Assembly: GCF_002776695.1 (NCBI RefSeq)
Contig: NZ_LFJC01000003.1
Coordinates: 6,287,225-6,351,224, forward strand
Direction: 5' to 3'
Length of the DNA stretch: 64,000 nucleotides
Source of the DNA: Bradyrhizobium nitroreducens
GTDB taxonomy: Bacteria; Pseudomonadota; Alphaproteobacteria; Rhizobiales; Xanthobacteraceae
The notes beneath the pieces were generated by a model that saw only the letters and a program-made list of their open reading frames with translations, did no database searches and had not been told where the DNA came from. Numbering within the stretch: the stretch's first letter is position 1; the number at the start of each line of letters is the position of its first letter. Shown here piece by piece: positions 28,203 to 35,826 of this stretch. Both the position numbers and the translations under genes were made by a program.

Positions 28203-29639
28203 GTGACTTTCGTCGCGCGTCATGCGCTGTGGTCGGATGAGCAGAGGGACGCGGCGGCGCGCATGCGTCGTCTCGTCGAGGAGAAGAACCTCGAAGTCAT
28301 TCGCCTCGCCTTCCCCGACCAGCACGGCATCCTGCGCGGCAAGACCATCATCGCCTCGGAGGCGATCGCTTCGCTGGAGAGCGGCTGCTCCATCACCACC
28401 ACCATGCTGGCCAAGGACACCTCGCACCGCACGGTCTTTCCGGTGTTCACCGCGGGCGGCGGCTTCGGCATGAAGGAGATGGAGGGCGCGGCCGACGTGG
28501 TGATGGTGCCTGATCCCACCACGTTTCGCGTCTTGCCGTGGGCACCGACCACGGGCTGGGTGCTGTGCGACCTCTACTTCCAAGACGGCCGCCCGGTGCC
28601 GTTCGCGACGCGCTCGCTCTATCGCAAGGTGATCGACGAACTCGCAAGCCGCGGCCACGATTTCGTCGCGGGGCTCGAAGTCGAATTCCATATCTTCAAG
28701 CTCGACGATGCGCATATGCGCCCCGAGGACGCGGGACAGCCGGGCACGCCGCCGTCGGTCAGCCTGCTCAGCCACGGCTATCAATATCTCACCGAGCAGC
28801 GCTTCGATCAGATGGAGCCGGTGCTGGAGATTCTCCGCCGCGACATCGTCGCGCTCGGCCTACCCTTGCGCTCGGTCGAGGTCGAGTTCGGCCCGAGCCA
28901 GTGCGAATTCACCTTCGCGCCGAAGAAGGGCCTGGAACCCGCCGACAACATGGTGCTGTTCCGCTCCGCCGTGAAGCAGATCGCGCGGCGCCACGGCTAT
29001 CACGCCACCTTCATGTGCCGGCCGAAGCTGCCGAACGTGTTCGCCAGCGGCTGGCACCTGCACCAGTCGGTCGTCTCGCGTACGAGCGGCGAGAACCTGT
29101 TCATGGCGAAGGACGGCGGCGAGCCGCTCAGCGCATTCGGCAAGGCGTATCTCGCCGGCCTGCTCGACCACGCCCGCGCTTCCACATTGTTCACGACGCC
29201 GACCATCAACGGCTACAAGCGCTACCGCTCCTATTCGCTGGCGCCGGACCGCGCGATCTGGGGCCGCGACAATCGCGGCGTGATGATCCGCGTGCTCGGC
29301 GGCGCCGGCGATGCCGCAACGCGCCTGGAGAACCGCATCGGCGAGCCCGCCGCCAATCCCTATCTCTACATGGCCTCGCAGATTCTCTCCGGCCTCGACG
29401 GCGTCGACCGCAAGCTCGATCCCGGCCCGTCCGCCGACACGCCCTACGAGACCAAGGCGCCGCTGCTGCCGAAGAGTTTGCGCGATGCGGTGAGCGCGCT
29501 GAAGGACGATCCGTTCTTTCGCGAAAAGCTGGGTGCGGAATTCGTCGACTATTACACCCACATCAAGAACGCCGAGATCGACCGCTTCCTGAGCGAGGTG
29601 ACGGATTGGGAGCACCGCGAGTATTTCGAGGTGTTCTGA
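28203..29639 (+). CDS. Glutamine synthetase-like enzyme (candidate gamma-glutamylamide synthetase)
   Basis: A 478-residue member of the glutamine synthetase fold. Metal and glutamate ligands are visible in GLEVEFHIF (Glu159, Glu161), VEFGPSQCEFTF (Glu228, Glu235) and GWHLHQS (His285, His287), then the RYRSYSLAPDRAIWGRDNRG and RLENRIGEPAANPYLY segments. It differs from the housekeeping GlnA, for instance at GLEVEF rather than PEPEFF, and belongs with GS-like enzymes that ligate glutamate to amines. Being paired with a Rieske oxygenase, it may activate an aromatic or alkyl amine by gamma-glutamylation, as in aniline (TdnQ/AtdA1) and isopropylamine (IpuC) pathways. That role is inference. Confidence 0.83.
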   Translation: MTFVARHALWSDEQRDAAARMRRLVEEKNLEVIRLAFPDQHGILRGKTIIASEAIASLESGCSITTTMLAKDTSHRTVFPVFTAGGGFGMKEMEGAADVVMVPDPTTFRVLPWAPTTGWVLCDLYFQDGRPVPFATRSLYRKVIDELASRGHDFVAGLEVEFHIFKLDDAHMRPEDAGQPGTPPSVSLLSHGYQYLTEQRFDQMEPVLEILRRDIVALGLPLRSVEVEFGPSQCEFTFAPKKGLEPADNMVLFRSAVKQIARRHGYHATFMCRPKLPNVFASGWHLHQSVVSRTSGENLFMAKDGGEPLSAFGKAYLAGLLDHARASTLFTTPTINGYKRYRSYSLAPDRAIWGRDNRGVMIRVLGGAGDAATRLENRIGEPAANPYLYMASQILSGLDGVDRKLDPGPSADTPYETKAPLLPKSLRDAVSALKDDPFFREKLGAEFVDYYTHIKNAEIDRFLSEVTDWEHREYFEVF

Positions 29640-29655
29640 CGGCTACGTCGTCGGC

Positions 29656-29740
29656 GTCATGCCCGGGCTTGTCCCGGGCATCCACGTTCTTCGTGTCGCG
29701 CAGCGAGGCGTGGATGGCCGGGACAAGCCCGGCCATGACG
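29656..29740. repeat. Dispersed palindromic repeat, family C (copy 1)
   Basis: GTCATGCCCGGGCTTGTCCC is answered by GGGACAAGCCCGGCCATGAC. It separates the convergent GS-like and livF genes and probably terminates both. A close relative is embedded in the coding sequence at 60651-60739. Confidence 0.75.
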
Positions 29741-29756
29741 ATATTGAGAGAGACTG

Positions 29757-30470
29757 CTAAATCCCCAGATATTTGTGCTGCAGATCCGGCTCGGCCATCA
29801 GCTCGTCCGAGGTGCCGCTCCACACCGTCTTGCCGCGCTCGATGATGAAGTGGCGGTCGCAGATGCGGGCGAGATGGTCGACGTTCTTGTCGACGACCAG
29901 GATCGACTGTCCCCGGCTCTTGAGCAGCGACAGGCAGTGCCAGATCTCTTCGCGGATCAGCGGCGCGAGGCCTTCGGTCGCTTCGTCCAGAATGAGCAGC
30001 TTCGGATTGGTCATCAGCGCGCGGCCGATCGCAAGCATCTGCTGCTCGCCGCCGGAGAGCTGGTTGCCCATGTTGGCGGCGCGCTCGGCGAGGCGCGGGA
30101 ACAGCACGTAGATGGAAGCCAGCGTCCAGGGGTTGTTGCTGTTGAAGCGATCCGCCGCAGCCGCGACCAGGTTCTCGCGCACGGTGAGGTTCGGAAAGAT
30201 CTGGCGTCCCTCGGGGACGAGGCCGACGCCGAGCTGTGCAATCCGGTAGGACGGCAGCTGCCGCACCTCGGTGCCGGCAAATCGGATCGCGCCCGCGCGC
30301 GCCGGCGTCAGGCCCATGATGGAGCGGATGGTCGTGGTCTTGCCCATGCCGTTGCGGCCCATCAGCGAGACCATCTCGCCCGGCTTGATCGACAGCGACA
30401 GGCCGAACAGCACCTGGGACAGGCCGTAGCAGGTCTCGATGCCGTCGACGTCGAGCAGCGTGTCAGCCAT
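29757..30470 (-). CDS. livF: Branched-chain amino acid-type ABC transporter ATP-binding protein LivF
   Basis: A 237-residue ABC ATPase of the LivF branch. Walker A GRNGMGKTT, the Q-loop region GLVPEGRQIFPNLTVRENL typical of LivF, signature LSGGEQQMLAIGRAL and Walker B LILDEATEGLAP are all present. It overlaps the livG stop by eight bases. In Rhodopseudomonas and Bradyrhizobium, transporters of this class often carry aromatic acids rather than amino acids. Confidence 0.9.
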   Translation of the reverse strand: MADTLLDVDGIETCYGLSQVLFGLSLSIKPGEMVSLMGRNGMGKTTTIRSIMGLTPARAGAIRFAGTEVRQLPSYRIAQLGVGLVPEGRQIFPNLTVRENLVAAAADRFNSNNPWTLASIYVLFPRLAERAANMGNQLSGGEQQMLAIGRALMTNPKLLILDEATEGLAPLIREEIWHCLSLLKSRGQSILVVDKNVDHLARICDRHFIIERGKTVWSGTSDELMAEPDLQHKYLGI

Positions 30471-31230
30471 GATGCGTCACCACGTGCTGATCGCCGAGAT
30501 AGGCGCGCTTGACGTCTTCGTTGGCACGGATCGCGGCGGGATCGCCCGAGGCGATGACGCGGCCATAGACCAGCACCGAGATGCGGTCGGCGAGCGCGAA
30601 CACCGCGGGCATGTCGTGCTCGACGAGGACGATCGAGACTTCCTTGCGCAACTCCTGGAGCAGCTTCACCATGCTCTGCGATTCGGTGACGCCGAGACCG
30701 GCCATCGGCTCGTCAAGCAGCAGCAATTTCGGCTTGCTCGCGAGCGCGACCGCAAGCTCGATCTGGCGCCGCTCGCCATGGCTGAGCTTCGACACCAGCA
30801 CGTCGGCGCGATGGGCGAGACCGACGCGGTCGAGCGCGGCGTGGGCGGCATCGCGCAAGCTTTTCTCTTTCCGCGCGTCGGCGAAGAAGCGGAACGAGGT
30901 GCCGGCATGCGCCTGCGCCGCCAGCGCGACATTGTCCGCGGCGGTGAAGTCGAGCAGCAGCGAAGTGATCTGGAACGAACGCGCAAGGCCGAGCGCGCAG
31001 CGGCGATAGGCGGGAAGGTAAGTGATGTCGCGCCCCGCAAGCCGGACGCTGCCGGAATGCGGCGCCAGATGGCCGGTGAGCTGACTGATCAGCGTGGTCT
31101 TGCCGGCGCCGTTCGGGCCGATGATGGCGTGCAGCTCGCCGCTGGCGACGTCGAGCGAGACGTTGTCGGTCGCGATGATGCCGCCGAAGCGGCGCACCAG
31201 CTTTTCGACGCGGAGCAGGGGTTCAGCCAC
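30463..31230 (-). CDS. livG: Branched-chain amino acid-type ABC transporter ATP-binding protein LivG
   Basis: A 255-residue ABC ATPase with Walker A GPNGAGKTTL, signature LSHGERRQIELAVAL, Walker B LLLLDEPMAGLG and switch His in LVEHDM. The N-terminal text VRRFGGIIATDNVSLDV is typical of LivG. It is translationally coupled to livM upstream and livF downstream by eight-base overlaps. The four genes livH-livM-livG-livF form one unit that has no binding-protein gene. Confidence 0.9.
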   Translation of the reverse strand: MAEPLLRVEKLVRRFGGIIATDNVSLDVASGELHAIIGPNGAGKTTLISQLTGHLAPHSGSVRLAGRDITYLPAYRRCALGLARSFQITSLLLDFTAADNVALAAQAHAGTSFRFFADARKEKSLRDAAHAALDRVGLAHRADVLVSKLSHGERRQIELAVALASKPKLLLLDEPMAGLGVTESQSMVKLLQELRKEVSIVLVEHDMPAVFALADRISVLVYGRVIASGDPAAIRANEDVKRAYLGDQHVVTHHG

Positions 31231-32167
31231 GGCCAGCCCTCCCCAGCATGCCCATGATGCCGCCGCGGCCGAACAGCACGATCAGCAGCAAGAGCGGACC
31301 CATGATCAGCGCCCAATATTCGGTGATCTGCGACAGGAACTCTTCCAGCAGCAGGAACACCACCGCGCCCATGACCGGGCCGAACAGCGTGCCCATGCCG
31401 CCGAGGATGACCATCACCATGAGGTCACCGGAGCGGGTCCAGTACATCACGGCCGGGCTGACGAAATCGGTGTTGTTGGCGAGCAGCGCGCCGGCAAGGC
31501 CGCACATCGTCCCTGAAATGACGAAGCAGACCAATTGGTAGCGCTTGGCGGGAAAGCCGATCGCCTGCATGCGCTGCTCGTTCGAGCGCAGGCCCTGCAC
31601 GACGAGACCGAAGCGCGAGTTGACGATGCGCCAGATCAGGAAGATGACGCCGAGCAGGCAGGCGAGGCAGAGATAGTAGAACTGCGTGCGGTTGCCCAGG
31701 TTGATCAGCCCGGAGAAGTCGCTGCGCTTGTAGACGGTGAGGCCGTCATCACCGCCGTAGCGCGCAAGGCCCGAGGCGACGTAATAGGCCATCTGCGCGA
31801 AGGCCAGCGTGATCATGATGAAATAGACGCCGCGGGTGCGCAAGGAGAGCGCGCCGATCACCAGCGCATAAATGGCGGAGGCCGCGAGCGCGACCGGGAA
31901 CTGTACCCAGCCGGACCCGACACCTTCCTGCGCCAGCATGCCGACGGCGTAACCGCCGATGCCGAGATAGGCGGCGTGGCCGAAACTCATCATGCCGCCG
32001 AAGCCCATGATGAGATTGAGGCTCGCCGCCGCCAGCGCCAGGATGACGATGCGCGTGAACAGCGTCAGGATGAAGACGTTGCCGGACGCTTGCGAATAGA
32101 GCGGCAGCAGCACGAGGCCGGCCAGCATCAGGGCCGTGACGGCCTTGCTCACAGTGACATTCTTCAT
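31223..32167 (-). CDS. livM: Branched-chain amino acid-type ABC transporter permease LivM
   Basis: A 314-residue permease with about nine hydrophobic segments. LNLIMGFGGMMSFGHAAYLGIGGY is the LivM signature region (residues 49-72), and the C-terminal GGMGTLFGPVMGAVVF loop contacts the ATPases. Its start overlaps the livH stop by four bases and its end overlaps livG by eight. The substrate is unknown; an aromatic acid is suggested by the operator upstream of the unit. Confidence 0.9.
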   Translation of the reverse strand: MKNVTVSKAVTALMLAGLVLLPLYSQASGNVFILTLFTRIVILALAAASLNLIMGFGGMMSFGHAAYLGIGGYAVGMLAQEGVGSGWVQFPVALAASAIYALVIGALSLRTRGVYFIMITLAFAQMAYYVASGLARYGGDDGLTVYKRSDFSGLINLGNRTQFYYLCLACLLGVIFLIWRIVNSRFGLVVQGLRSNEQRMQAIGFPAKRYQLVCFVISGTMCGLAGALLANNTDFVSPAVMYWTRSGDLMVMVILGGMGTLFGPVMGAVVFLLLEEFLSQITEYWALIMGPLLLLIVLFGRGGIMGMLGRAGRG

Positions 32168-33084
32168 CGACGATTGGCCGGAAACAGCCCCTCCGGCCGC
32201 ACCACCAGCACGATCGCCATCAGCAGGTAGATCAGCATGGACGACAGTGCGGGAGCGGCGGTGGAGGCGGCGGCGCCGCTGAGCACCTGCCGCAGCAAAT
32301 TGGGCAGGAAGGCGCGGCCGAGCGTGTCGATCATGCCGACGAAGATCGCGGCGAGGAAGGCGCCGCGGATCGAGCCGATGCCGCCGATCACGATGATGAC
32401 GAAGGCGAGGATCAGGATGTTCTCGCCCATGCCGATCTGCACGGTGAGGATCGGCGCCTGCATCAGACCGGCAAGCCCGGCAAGCGCGGCACCCAGGCCG
32501 AACACCAGCGTGTAGAGCAGCTTGATGTTGATGCCGAGCGCGCCGATCATCTCGCGGTTGGACGCGCCGGCGCGGATCAGCATGCCGATCCGGGTGCGCA
32601 TCACGCCGAGATAGAGCAGCAGCGCGACCAATAGCGCCACGACGATGATGGCGAGGCGATAGGCGGGATAATGAATGCCGGGCAGGATCGGCACCGGCAC
32701 GGTGAGCCAGGCCGGCAGCGGCAGCGCGAGGCCGGCCGGGCCCCAGATCAGCCGCACGGCTTCATTGAAGAACAGGATCAGGCCGAAGGTCGCGAGCACA
32801 TGGTCGAGATGATCTCGCCCGTAGAGATGCCGCAGCGCCGACATTTCGAGCACGATGCCGAGGATCAATGTGGCGCCCAGCGCCAGCAGCGCACCAGCTA
32901 AGAAGCTGCCGGTCCAGGCCGCGAAGGTCGCGGCGAAATAGGCGCCCATCATGTAGAGCGAGCCGTGCGCGAGGTTGACGAGATCCATGATCCCGAACAC
33001 CAGCGTCAGGCCGGCGGCGAGCAGGAACAGCAGCAGGCCGAACTGCAATCCGTTCAAGAACTGTTCGACGACGAGCAGCATCAA
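32164..33084 (-). CDS. livH: Branched-chain amino acid-type ABC transporter permease LivH
   Basis: A 306-residue permease with eight or more hydrophobic segments. QFGLLLFLLAAGLTLVFGIM and DLVNLAHGSLYMMGAY near the N-terminus and GGIGSIRGAFLAAIFVG near the C-terminus are LivH landmarks. It is the first gene of the minus-strand liv unit. An array of three TGCA half-sites at 10-base intervals lies 140-165 bases upstream, which suggests BoxR-type control together with the benzoate genes. Confidence 0.9.
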   Translation of the reverse strand: MMLLVVEQFLNGLQFGLLLFLLAAGLTLVFGIMDLVNLAHGSLYMMGAYFAATFAAWTGSFLAGALLALGATLILGIVLEMSALRHLYGRDHLDHVLATFGLILFFNEAVRLIWGPAGLALPLPAWLTVPVPILPGIHYPAYRLAIIVVALLVALLLYLGVMRTRIGMLIRAGASNREMIGALGINIKLLYTLVFGLGAALAGLAGLMQAPILTVQIGMGENILILAFVIIVIGGIGSIRGAFLAAIFVGMIDTLGRAFLPNLLRQVLSGAAASTAAPALSSMLIYLLMAIVLVVRPEGLFPANRR

Positions 33085-33224
33085 GACTCTTTCAGGCGCA
33101 CGCGGTGTCGCGCCGATGTTCGAACACGGTCGCCATCAGTGAAAGAGCTCCCCCTGCCTCTTCAAGGCGGAAAAATGGGTAATGGCAGTATCGTTCCGAG
33201 GCAAGAGCGATTCGACACCAAACA

Positions 33225-33248
33225 TGCACTTTGTTGCATGCGGGTGCA
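33225..33248 (-). promoter_or_regulatory. Triple TGCA operator array upstream of livH (putative BoxR site)
   Basis: TGCA occurs at 33225, 33235 and 33245, so each pair is separated by exactly six bases and the array has 10-base helical periodicity. The first 16 bases, TGCACTTTGTTGCATG, differ at one position from the sequence upstream of boxC at 18354 (TGCACTTTGTTTCATG). The 290-base gap (33085-33374) has no gene and otherwise holds only the short repeat at 33317. Confidence 0.65.
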
Positions 33249-33316
33249 TGTGGTCGAGACGGCCTTGCAAGAAGGCTGCCGTGCCGGCTGGGGCAACCTG
33301 CCGCACCCAAACGCTC

Positions 33317-33345
33317 ACCCTCCCCCCGTTGCCGGGGAGAGGGTG
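33317..33345. repeat. Short GC palindrome of family E type
   Basis: ACCCTCCCCCCGTTGCCGGG continues into GAGAGGGT, a shortened relative of the CCCTCCCC...GGGGAGGG elements. It follows the small gene downstream of bjaI and may end that transcript. Confidence 0.5.
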
Positions 33346-33374
33346 CCGCAATGTGTTGGAGCAAAGAGCGACGT

Positions 33375-33593
33375 CTAGTGCGACGTCATCTGCTCGGGCA
33401 GGTCGCCCGGATCGGTGAGCACGCTGTTGGCCGTCGAGGCCTCCAGCGCCGCCATCCGGAACAGATAGGCGAGCGTCGCCAACCCCTGGTCTTCCGCCAT
33501 CTGCGCCAGCTCGAGCGCCATGTCGGACATGTAGCCGAGATTCTCGTCCCTGGTCTGCGCCATGATCTGGCTGTCCCGCATCATGTTCGACAT
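33375..33593 (-). CDS. Small hypothetical protein downstream of the AHL synthase
   Basis: A 72-residue protein, MSNMMRDSQIMAQTRDENLG onward, acidic and predicted helical (SDMALELAQMAEDQGLATLA). No domain is recognised. Its ATG lies one base after the bjaI stop codon, so it is very likely translated with bjaI and co-regulated by quorum sensing. The amphipathic helices suggest a small soluble partner protein. The start at 33593 is favoured by this coupling. Confidence 0.6.
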   Translation of the reverse strand: MSNMMRDSQIMAQTRDENLGYMSDMALELAQMAEDQGLATLAYLFRMAALEASTANSVLTDPGDLPEQMTSH

Positions 33594-33594
33594 C

Positions 33595-34254
33595 TCAGGC
33601 ACTCTTCCGTTGCGCGGCAGCGGCGCCGCAGAGGTTGGCACGGGCAACGCAGTCGATCCGCGGACCGTCCTGCTGGACGACGCTGGTCATACCGATCCGG
33701 TCACACACGACGTCGAGCGACTCCTGACGGATCTCGATCGTTGCCGCCATGGTCCAGGAATTCTCCACCAACGCCGGCAATCCCAGCGGCGTCACGATGA
33801 ATCCGATGTCGTGGAAGCGCGGCAACCACCAGGTCTCCATGACGAGGCAGAGCCGCTCGATGCCCTGATCGAGGCAGAACTCCTGTGCCGCCGCCATCAA
33901 TTGCAGATTGAATGCGCCGTCGCGGCGCTCGCGCGAGACGAAGAAGCGCGACCACTCCCAGACCAGCGGCCCCGAGGGGCAACCGCGTACCGCGGCGAGA
34001 TGCGGGAAGACCTCGCTCATCATCGTCGGCTTGGTGGTCGGATACAGGCGGGAGCCGCCGAGCACCCGGCGGTTGTCGAGAGCGAGCAGGTAGACCGCGT
34101 CCTCGTTGTCGTAGCTATCGATCTCGCGGCCATCGGGCTTGCGTAGACCCTCCCATTTTCGCTCCTCGACGAAAATCTCGTGACGAACCCGAAAATGCTG
34201 TTCGAGGACGTCCTCGTACAGGTGCCGATTGACGGCAGAAATCACATGAATCAT
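33595..34254 (-). CDS. bjaI: LuxI-family acyl-homoserine-lactone synthase (BjaI/RpaI-like)
   Basis: A 219-residue autoinducer synthase. All conserved LuxI-family positions are present: Arg24 and Phe28 in FRVRHEIF, Trp34, Asp46 and Asp49 in REIDSYDNED, and Arg69 in GGSRLYP, then WEWSRFFV. The nearest relatives known to me are BjaI of Bradyrhizobium japonicum (isovaleryl-HSL) and RpaI/BraI (coumaroyl-/cinnamoyl-HSL), which use acyl- or aryl-CoA rather than acyl-ACP. The start at 34254 has GGGGGAG five bases before it, better than the ATG at 34266. A lux-box-like dyad lies 55 bases upstream. Confidence 0.9.
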   Translation of the reverse strand: MIHVISAVNRHLYEDVLEQHFRVRHEIFVEERKWEGLRKPDGREIDSYDNEDAVYLLALDNRRVLGGSRLYPTTKPTMMSEVFPHLAAVRGCPSGPLVWEWSRFFVSRERRDGAFNLQLMAAAQEFCLDQGIERLCLVMETWWLPRFHDIGFIVTPLGLPALVENSWTMAATIEIRQESLDVVCDRIGMTSVVQQDGPRIDCVARANLCGAAAAQRKSA

Positions 34255-34308
34255 GAACTCCCCCATGGCTCGAAATGTGGGGAGCCTCAGCGAAAACGGC
34301 CAAATCGA

Positions 34309-34330
34309 CTATTGGGAAATTTCCCAGTAG
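34309..34330. promoter_or_regulatory. Lux-box-like 22-bp inverted repeat upstream of bjaI
   Basis: CTATTGGGAAA and TTTCCCAGTAG are inverted with one mismatch out of 11 pairs. The centre is about 65 bases upstream of the bjaI ATG, in the 85-base bjaR-bjaI gap. This is the place and shape expected for the binding site of the adjacent LuxR-type regulator and would give autoinduction. Confidence 0.7.
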
Positions 34331-34339
34331 GCGAAGATT

Positions 34340-35077
34340 TCAGGGATTGATGATTCTGTGGCGGATCGCGATCGCGACCGCATGCGTCCGGTTGACGGCG
34401 CCGAGCTTGCGCGCGGCAGTTGCAAGATGCTCTTCCGCGGTACGTTGCGTGATGTGCAGGATCTCGCCGATCTCCCACGCGGACTTGCCTTGCGAGGCCC
34501 AGGCGATCACCTCGCGCTCGCGGGGAGTGAGGCGCGTCGAAGGATGCGGCGCCGGGGCGAGCAGACGGCGAATGTGATCGAAGCCGTACATCCCGATCAG
34601 GTGCAGCGCCGGCTTGCTGCGCGCATTGAGATCGAGATGGACGCCGCCGAGCGAGACGCCGGCCTCGTAGCCGGTCAAGCCGTGGATCGGCACGACGAAG
34701 CCGCGCGACATGCGGAAATCGGCGGCGCGCCGCATCACCTCTACCGCGCCCGGCTCCAGCTCCGGATCGTACGGTGCCTCGGACCACTCGAAAGGATTGA
34801 CCGTCTGCCGGCACTTGCGGATCACGGGGTCGACACGGTCATAGCTCTTCTGGGTGTAGAGGCTGAACCACTCCGCCGGCCACTTCTTGGCGAGCACCAT
34901 CTGGGAAAAACGCTGCTCGGGATTCGGCAAGCCCGTGACGATGATATGTTCGAAACCGTACCGGCTGAACGCGATTGCAAGCGCATCCATGGCGTCCGGA
35001 ACCTTGGTATAGGCTCCGAGCCCTTCGATGAAGTCGAGCGCCTCCCGGCCATAATCAACGGCGTCTGCGGCGGACAT
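34340..35077 (-). CDS. bjaR: LuxR-family quorum-sensing regulator (BjaR1/RpaR-like)
   Basis: A 245-residue LuxR protein. The autoinducer-binding domain (about 20-165) keeps Trp70, Tyr74, Asp83, Pro84 and Trp98, at exactly the spacing of the TraR pocket residues Trp57, Tyr61, Asp70, Pro71 and Trp85. The C-terminal helix-turn-helix (about 178-240) has LTPREREVIAWASQGKSAWE and RTAEEHLATAARKL. It is encoded immediately upstream of bjaI on the same strand. It is expected to bind the AHL made by that enzyme and act at the dyad at 34309. Confidence 0.9.
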   Translation of the reverse strand: MSAADAVDYGREALDFIEGLGAYTKVPDAMDALAIAFSRYGFEHIIVTGLPNPEQRFSQMVLAKKWPAEWFSLYTQKSYDRVDPVIRKCRQTVNPFEWSEAPYDPELEPGAVEVMRRAADFRMSRGFVVPIHGLTGYEAGVSLGGVHLDLNARSKPALHLIGMYGFDHIRRLLAPAPHPSTRLTPREREVIAWASQGKSAWEIGEILHITQRTAEEHLATAARKLGAVNRTHAVAIAIRHRIINP

Positions 35078-35245
35078 TCGGTGCGTTTCCTGACCTTCGC
35101 CCTTCCATATAGCACGTATTCGGGGGCTGCCTCAATTCGCTGCGACCGTAGTTTCCCGGTGCTCTTCTGGGCCTGAAGAATTAAACTACTTGTGGCAGAA
35201 TTGACGTCACGATACACCTGAACGCGTCCGCAGCGGGAAAACCAA

Positions 35246-35422
35246 ATGCAAGACGAGGACATCGCCCTCAACAGCGTGCTCGGCCTGGAATTGAACCGCG
35301 TGTTTTTCGCCGTCCGCGACACGGCAAACAAGCAGAAGATCATCGAGTTCGCGCGCGAGGTGCTGCAAAGCGAGCGCACGGAGCTGGTTGACAGCCTCTT
35401 GCCCGAAGGCCCAGCGAGCTAG
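35246..35422 (+). CDS. Small hypothetical protein (58 residues)
   Basis: An ATG at 35246 opens 58 codons ending at a TAG at 35420-35422. The product starts MQDEDIALNSVLGLELNRVF and ends LPEGPAS; it is acidic, with two likely helices (FAVRDTANKQKIIEFAREVL). It is divergent from bjaR. The composition and codon use look like a real soluble protein rather than chance GC-rich text, but no family is recognised and the ribosome site (GCGGGAAA) is weak. Confidence 0.5.
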   Translation: MQDEDIALNSVLGLELNRVFFAVRDTANKQKIIEFAREVLQSERTELVDSLLPEGPAS

Positions 35423-35573
35423 AACGCAGTTGCAGCAAACGACGCCGACGCAACGGATCGCGCAACGCCGATGCCCTTTCATTTGAACGCGCGGATTTTA
35501 GTCGAAACACGCCGACCGGGAAGCTTGGCTTATCTTCTCCCTTTGTGTGAGTTGATGGGCCCAGCCGCGCTCG

Positions 35574-35714
35574 CGTGCCCCGGACGCAGCGCAGCGTCAC
35601 TTCGACGATGCGCTGCAGAGCCGGGGCCCATCCATCAGCAACTTCCTCTCTGGCTTTCTGGGTCCCGGTTCTGCGCTGCAACGCTAAACGCGTAGCAGCG
35701 CGTCCGGGACACGA
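35574..35714. repeat. Dispersed palindromic repeat, family A (copy 2)
   Basis: CGTGCCCCGGACGCAGCGCA at the left is answered by GCAGCGCGTCCGGGACACG at the right. Inner blocks GCAGAGCCGGGGCCCA and TGGGTCCCGGTTCTGCG are also inverted. The element fills the centre of the 404-base gap 35423-35826, which otherwise shows no gene. Confidence 0.7.
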
Positions 35715-35826
35715 GAGGCTTGCCCCCTCCCTCCACATCGACACACTTGCCGCTGGATGACATCGCATCTCCCGTGAGATGATCACCGCCACGATCTCTT
35801 GTCGATGCCAGGGACATTTCAAGGCC

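Noticed and set aside
28203..29639. The GS-fold gene as housekeeping glutamine synthetase (glnA)
   Set aside because: Key N-terminal motifs differ from GlnA, no glnB is adjacent, and the context is an oxygenase with an IclR regulator.
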